The notes under the pieces: generated by a model
The model's database searches: none
What the model was told of the DNA's origin: nothing
Seen by the model: only the letters and a program-made list of their open reading frames with translations
DNA from: Metarhizium brunneum
Taxonomy: Eukaryota; Ascomycota; Sordariomycetes; Hypocreales; Clavicipitaceae
Reading direction: 5' to 3'
Length of the DNA: 64,000 nt
NCBI RefSeq assembly: GCF_013426205.1
Contig: NC_089428.1
Span: 1,426,001 to 1,490,000 of the forward strand
Translations under genes and position numbers: made by a program
Shown: piece after piece, positions 58,401 through 64,000 of the stretch
Numbering within the stretch: position 1 is the first letter of the stretch
How the letters are laid out: each line of letters starts with the position of its first letter

Positions 58401-61400
58401 CATTGCGACAACAACAGCGTATACAAAAGCGGAGAAAGTATACCAGGCTACTTTGTTGGGCTGCACACCATCGAATCTTTCAGGACCTCTCGCAGGGCCA
58501 ACCAGCTTCTGGCAAAGACGTCGCAGAGGATGTTTCGGTTTGAAAATATACAGCGAATCATTGTATCTTGGGTGCCGAGAGAGGTATTCTCGTTGGGCTT
58601 TTCTTCTTGCCGATGTTGCTGAAACCGCTTGCCGAGCCATTTGACGTGGATCGAGAGTATCATTTGGACCATCAAATCGGATATTAGAGTAAAATGGATT
58701 CGGGTCTTTGTTCATCAACTTGCTGAGAAGGCGCTTCCATAACTTGGAAATCATGCCTGGGTTGGCATCATTACCAAACAATGCAGTTGCGCTTCTCTGT
58801 GGCATGGAGACTGCATTTTCATGCACGGAGTCTGAGGATTCATCGTTTAGGAAGTCCCGTACAACTGCATCTTTGAGAAGCATTTCCATCATCGCTGGCC
58901 CATAGTCTAATGGGTCCCGACGTCGGCGAGATTTTCCTAGGCTAAATATTGTCGAGAGTGAGAGATTGCTAGGGTTGTGTCCGAGTTCCTTCCTCTGCAG
59001 GAAAGCCTTGACCTGTTCGAGCCGTTTCTCATCTTCTGAGACATCAAAATTCTCTTGAATGACAGCAATGAACATATTGACCAGGATGAAAAAGGAAAGA
59101 ATGAACCAGCCTATGAGAAACATCGCGCCAATCCAGGCAGTATGAAACTGCTTTGTGTGGGACGTGACGGAATACAAAATTTCGGTCCAATTCTCGCTTG
59201 ATAGAATCTGGTACATCCCCAGGAATGAATTGTAAATCGTGAAGAATGATATTCTGTTCAGTTCGCCGTTATCCGTACTCTGAGGAATCTGACCACGAAA
59301 AAGTTGCGATGCAAAGATTGCAACTAGGAACGTCATCAAGAATACAAAAAGCATCAAATTGGCAATACCAGCAGCGTTTCCAAGTACAAGTAGGATGAGT
59401 TTCCGAGTGACAGGAATCGCCAATACAATCCTGTACACTCGAACAATTTGGAACACTGTAAGCCATAAATAAGCCCGAGTGTTTGGAATCGGCGGGATAA
59501 GTATAATCGTCGTTACAACCGCTAAAAACAGATCGAAATTGTTACGCCAACTTCGGTAGAATCCACGCCAGTCCGCAGCAAACCTAAGCAAGATTTCAAT
59601 ATCGAGAAAGACGGTTGCAATCACCTCCGCTATGTGGATGAATTGCTCCCGAGAGTGCGACATTTTAGAGCTGCGCAAAGACTGGCAAAGCAATGCAAAA
59701 GTAATAAGTAGTATCCAGAAAGCCGTGGTCCGATCATAAATCCGATGTAATCGTGATTTCCAGACCCGTTCCTCTGGTCGAGTGGGCAAAGGCGGCTCAT
59801 TGTCCGCTGTGAAGGCGCTGGATTTGCTCTCTTCACGGATGACTTGGAACGATGAGGTGATGACTGCAATGAGTAAATTTGTCAGCCATAGTAACATGAT
59901 CATTATTCCAGCTCCAAAAAACAAAGCGGCTTGTAGGTAGTCGGACGCCATCGTGTGGTACATCAGGTCGGAGAAGGTGTTCGCGCTCATTATGACAAAG
60001 ACAAGCTCCAGAGAATTGGCAATGTTATCAAAATTAACGGTACCCTCGTACGGGTTTTCTTGCTGAAGGCAAAGGGACCCCCGGGGGCAGATAAATCCCT
60101 TGCCATCTCGAGCCCCATTAACCAGGCTTGCTAGCGAATTGGTGCTCCCGAACTTCACCCAAGGCAAGATTTTACCAGTCTGATTATCCAAATGACCTCC
60201 ACAGAATTGCATATCATTGGTATACGCTGCTGTAATATTCTGAGGGTCGGATGGATCCAACCAAACACATTGCCGCTTCAAGCTAGACTTGAAGCTCTGG
60301 ATTCCAATGATTGCAAAGAGTAGCCAGAAAAACATGACCAAGAACGCAATTCGAACGAGGAGAGGGGCAGCCTTTTTTAGGCTTCTCAAAATGATCTACA
60401 TTACAGGCATATTTAGAAAGCTGAGACTGGTCAGGAGGAGTGTGGAAAGGGGCTTACCGCAGTACCGTGGGTCAAAGCCAAAAGCCTCAATATTCGGAGG
60501 CAACTGAGCATTTTGAATACATATATGTGGTGCCGGCTTTCGATTCCGGTAATACCCAGTACAAATGCAACCCAAAACGAGACAACCGCCACAAAGTCCA
60601 GGCGGTTGAAGGAGTGTCGCAAAAAGGCACGTCGAGCTAGCTGATAGCGCTGCTGCTCTTCAATGGTTGAAGGTAGCGATTGTTGGCTTTGCATCATGGT
60701 GGTAAAGGAGCGGGAGAAGGTAGAATGCTGTGGTTCCGTTTGTGAGCCGCTCTTTACGGATTTTTGTCGTTGGGGTCGAAAGGCAGTCCTGTATTGTTCT
60801 ACAATGGCAGCCCTAATACCCTTTTGGCGATCTATGGTGCTGTACTCAGCAGCATTAAAAAAGAAACCCGAAACAATAATACGGGCAGTAAGCTCCACGG
60901 TGAAGACGATGAAGAGTCCAAGCATAATCCAGTCAATGATATGCCTCCCCCATCGGTCTGGGCGCTCATTCCCTGGGACAAATACACTGGGGCCAGATTC
61001 TACAGCCAGAAGAATGACCTGCAGAACGATGAGCACAAGTATGAATGGCTCGGTGTATGGGTTGACTAGTAGGCTACACAGCCAGAGCCTAACCCGGCTT
61101 TGTGGAGAGAAGATGCCTAACGAGTGGCCTTTGAGGGGATTGGGTGGTCGGCTATAAGGAAGTGAGGGTCGATACTGGCTAACCGCATCCATCTTCTCTG
61201 GCGCAAGCTGCGTTGTCTGTGATTGATACGAAGTATCAACAAGCATAGAGACTGCTGGGCTTCTCCCCCGGTCATGTCTAGACGCTCTTGGCGACCGTGA
61301 TTGGGGTCTTGATGCCCTGTGATCCGGCAGCTCACTCTCTCCACTAATATTTACCACTCGCTGGGACATTGCCCGAACAATCGAACCGGCGCGGAGTAAC

Positions 61401-62053
61401 GCACCTGATGGCGACGTAGATCGAGAAACTCTGTATTCACCAGGGCCTAAAGTGCCACCATAACTGGGTTGTCTCCCTGGTGAAGTTTCGCAAGAAGATT
61501 GGACATGATGCCCTAGGTTGTTTGACTGACGGTCTTTGGCTGGGTTACAATCGAAGTCTGACACAGTTTGGAAACTGCTTCGAATGTTAGGATCATGACC
61601 ATCAACTGGCATGGATCCCGATATTGGTTGTGCTCCGGCGGTGAGGGGCATCCGGTCGGAATCATCGTACTCGGTGCTCGGGGGCTCTTCGATATATGGC
61701 GGCCCTACGAAGGTACCGACAGACTGGGAGCCATGGACGCCATGTTGTTCTGAGAGAGATGTCTGAAAGTCGGGCGGAAGGGCGGCTTGCAGAACCGTTG
61801 GGTCTATAGGCGAACTAGGACCTGTCCCATTGTCGGATCCGTTCTGCGAGGCATACCAATATGTCGTGTTTGCAGGAATATTATCAGGAACTGCTGGTGA
61901 ATGTCTATCATCGCTTCGGTCAAATGTAGATTCGTGCTGATGACTGGGTGGCAGCCAGTCAGCTGCATTGCCTCCTGGAGTTAGGAGGAAGTCCTGTAGA
62001 GGAATAGAGCGACGACGCCGCGCCTGGCTGCCGTCTGAGGGGTTGGAGGACAT
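55438..62053 (-). CDS. CCH1: Cch1, voltage-gated-type calcium channel
   Basis: Cch1 is the pore subunit of the fungal high-affinity calcium influx system, working with Mid1 at the plasma membrane in pheromone, ER-stress and cell-wall responses. Minus-strand exons are 62053-60458, 60395-58020, 57944-56182, 56125-56036 and 55942-55438, giving 2109 aa (yeast 2039). About 320 disordered residues lead into four six-helix repeats. Pore loops read SANTFSD (repeat I, about residue 671), SSENWTE (II), SQEGWTD (III) and SLGEGWN (IV), so the selectivity positions are N/E/E/E. After repeat IV comes an EF-hand-like segment (DPTGTGFISKEQFPRLLGEL), then a basic helix LEEFLRRRARLQRV encoded by the 90-bp exon and a serine-rich tail. 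All introns are short and in phase. It is the largest gene in the window. Fungi usually have a single copy. Confidence 0.94.
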
Positions 62054-63159
62054 GGACCGCGTAACTGGTAGTAGCTCAAACTCGACGTTGATGGAGTAGT
62101 CAAAAGTCGAACATCACGATCAACGGATTGCGTGTGTCGAAGCACCAGGAGAAGCCAGAAGCATGATCAACAGCTGTGATCGCGTTAAAAAACGGTAATG
62201 AGACTGCCTAGAATTGCGGTGCAGCAACGTTGACGAGCGCTCTTCTTTGCTTGTCGATGATATTGAATCTGCAAGATCGCGTGGTGCGACGAAGTCCAGT
62301 GGAAGTGAGAGTTGATGAAGCCAGCTTCGGATCGACACTTTTTACCTTGAACTATCGTCGTCACCCTTTATGAAAGGCACTTCGGCTACTCCGTATTTAT
62401 CAGAAGGCTCTCTGATATGCAACAATGTTTGTGGGCTGAATGCGAAACACTGACGATGCGAATGATGACACAGTCTCTTGGTGTCTACCCCTGGGACATT
62501 TATTATTCCATCTGGCACACGTGCAGCTTCAACTCGGCTGCATTTGATCGTGGCACCATGTTCTTCCTGCAGGTGTGGGGCTCTAGCTTGGGGCCAGTGT
62601 GGCGTAGTACCAACATTGATTGAGTAATAAAAGACCCGTGCCTCCGTTAGATAGGATTTATTACTTTCAGCCTTCAACCGCATCAGAAATGGAAGAGAGA
62701 ACTGCCAAGTGGAATATCTTGTTTGTTTACTTCTTTGAACTAACAACTAAACTCTACGTAATAATGTCCACATGCCTAGGTAGATACGCTGCATGTCCCA
62801 GCAAACTCTTACACATCCCAGCATATGAAAGTACGTGTGAGCTCAGCAAGCTTACCTACGACATACTTTACCTACTTAAGTACCTAGGGTAGGTAGGTAC
62901 TTAGGTACTTAAGTAGGTATTTAGATAAATACGGACATGGAGTATGTATTTCTTGAAAGCCTGTGGAGCTTCACCAGTACCGTCGACGCACCGCTGGTCC
63001 ACAATGTGACACCAGATTTGTCAAAGGCGCGTGTGGGTGGTGACCCCTGTCCAGTTTTTCATGATTTGCATCCACAACAGCTGGATCTAACCTGCAACTT
63101 ATCGACATCCGCTTCATTCGGGTTATTTGGCCCGGTCTTTACGTGGCAGAACATTCGCC
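62054..63159. other. divergent intergenic, CCH1 / WHIM protein
   Basis: About 1.1 kb with both promoters. It contains TACTCCGTA at 62387 and the dense CCTAGGTA / CTTAAGTA cluster at 62864-62923. No gene is seen. Confidence 0.5.
62864..62923. repeat. CCTAGGTA / CTTAAGTA repeat cluster, largest in window
   Basis: Sixty bases made almost entirely of TACCTA, CTTAAGTA, CCTAGGGTAGGTAGG and TACTTAGGTAC words, several of them palindromic. It has the same vocabulary as 15361 and 21589 and lies about 240 bp before the next start codon. Confidence 0.88.
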
Positions 63160-64000
63160 ATGCCGTCGCACAAACGCGTAATATCCGGTGATGGCGGTGA
63201 TGAACCGCCATCTATTTTGCATCGTATTCGCAACATGTGGCAATTCGCCAACCTTTGTCAGTGGATATACATGTTTGGCAAGGCTGCGAAGATTGATGAT
63301 GCCATCGACATTGAGGTAGGTGCATATAAACGTGACAACTGTTGACACTGGGTAGTGTCTAACCAACCCTGAACTCTCGGGTTATTAGGAAATCGAAACG
63401 GATTGCTTAAAACCACAACCGACGCTGCTCTCAGATATAGCACTGGCTTTGCTTAAACTGGTGTCCACACACCGTGGACTGACGTGAGCCCTATCCGAAA
63501 TATCCAAGTCATGATAAAGTCTCAGTATGCTAAATTTTCCATAAAGACCAGATGTACTGGATCACCAAATTCGAAAGCAATATCTAGCGAAAGCACCGAA
63601 ACAGAACCCGTTTGGTAGCGAGATCAACCCTGTGTCTTTCAGCGGCCTAGATGTCTTTACAAAGGTAGTCAGAACTGTATCAGTCGAATTCGAGCTATTG
63701 TATTTTTCAACGTTAACAGGCAATATGAGCAGGTCAAGGTTCTTCAAAAGCTGACACAATGGACAATGGTGCACCCGGAGCGCCTTCGAGAGAAAATGGT
63801 AGAGCACAAAGATGCTGAACAGTCCAATTGGGTATTAAGCCGCGCCACTTTTTAAATTTTCATGATGTTTATTAATTTACTCTAGCGCATTGAGCCGTAT
63901 GGATGGGACAAACACGACCGAGTGTATTATGTGCTGGACGACAACAGAATATACCGATTTACAGAACCACAGAGCAACGGCCCACAACTAAAACCCAGAA
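63160..64000 (+). CDS. WHIM-type chromatin-remodelling-associated protein, 3' end cut by window
   Basis: Visible exons are 63160-63315, 63389-63483, 63547-63664, 63733-63831 and 63886-64000, running off the window. The introns are 54-73 bp with good splice sites, and all phases close. The sequence runs ILHRIRNMWQFANLCQWIYM, FGKAAKIDDAIDIEEIETDC, LLSDIALALLKLVSTHRGL, then QYLAKAPKQNPFG, then VKVLQKLTQWTMVHPERLRE and RIEPYGWDKHDRVYYVLDD. This matches the helical WHIM/DDT-like layout of ISWI-partner proteins (RSF1, CECR2 and fungal relatives), in which the final tryptophan- and tyrosine-rich motif contacts the remodeller or linker DNA. The N-terminus is short compared with relatives as I remember them, so an upstream exon is possible. 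The downstream part, possibly with a PHD finger, is outside the window. Confidence 0.82.

Overview
This window is nuclear DNA from a filamentous ascomycete. Every recognisable gene is a eukaryotic fungal family member. Introns are short (about 55-140 bp) with GTAAGT-like donors and CTAAC/CTAAT branch sites just upstream of the acceptor. Gene density is about one per 2.8 kb on both strands with no operons. Protein similarities remembered for several genes (the un-duplicated Mad3/Bub1 kinase, velvet factor VelB, GRGGAGN-repeat protein, Sec9, Cch1) point to Sordariomycetes, probably Hypocreales. The order-level placement is inference from family knowledge, not from a search.

Layout. 0.4-8.2 kb, plus strand: ribosome-assembly KH protein PNO1, glycolytic enolase with a probable 5'UTR intron, and a combined Mad3/Bub1 spindle-checkpoint kinase. 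8.7-14.9 kb, minus strand: AP endonuclease APN1, a diacylglycerol acyltransferase 2, and a three-finger C2H2 transcription factor. 14.9-22.4 kb: a 7.5-kb stretch with no supportable gene, rich in short repeated motifs. 22.4-36.8 kb: SUN-family wall protein, HOS2 histone deacetylase, ING/PHD chromatin reader, histidine methyltransferase HPM1, the LYR-type succinate dehydrogenase assembly factor SDHAF3, RNA helicase DHR2 and the exocytic t-SNARE SEC9. 38.5-51.7 kb: GTPBP1-type GTPase, EMC6, uroporphyrinogen decarboxylase HEM12, a GRGGAGN-repeat protein, velvet factor VelB and ATP phosphoribosyltransferase HIS1. 52.8-62.1 kb: a small two-helix membrane protein, a possible 95-residue protein, and the large calcium channel CCH1. 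At 63.2 kb a WHIM-type chromatin protein runs off the end.

The genes form no pathway or gene cluster. They are a mosaic of conserved housekeeping and regulatory genes: metabolism (enolase, HEM12, HIS1, DGAT2), RNA and ribosome biogenesis (PNO1, DHR2, and HPM1, whose yeast target is a ribosomal protein), chromatin and transcription (HOS2, ING, WHIM, VelB, C2H2), and membrane, signalling and wall functions (SEC9, EMC6, CCH1, SUN). I found no CRISPR array, prophage, intact transposon, tRNA, rRNA or secondary-metabolite cluster.

The least explained signal lies outside genes. A 9-mer, TACTCCGTA / TACGGAGTA, occurs at least 11 times where about 0.5 is expected, and 10 of the 11 copies are intergenic. 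Clusters of CCTAGGTA / CTTAAGTA words are also confined to intergenic DNA, and one 15-mer is present in three exact copies. The exon models were deduced by hand from reading frame, splice consensus and remembered protein conservation; all internal phases close.
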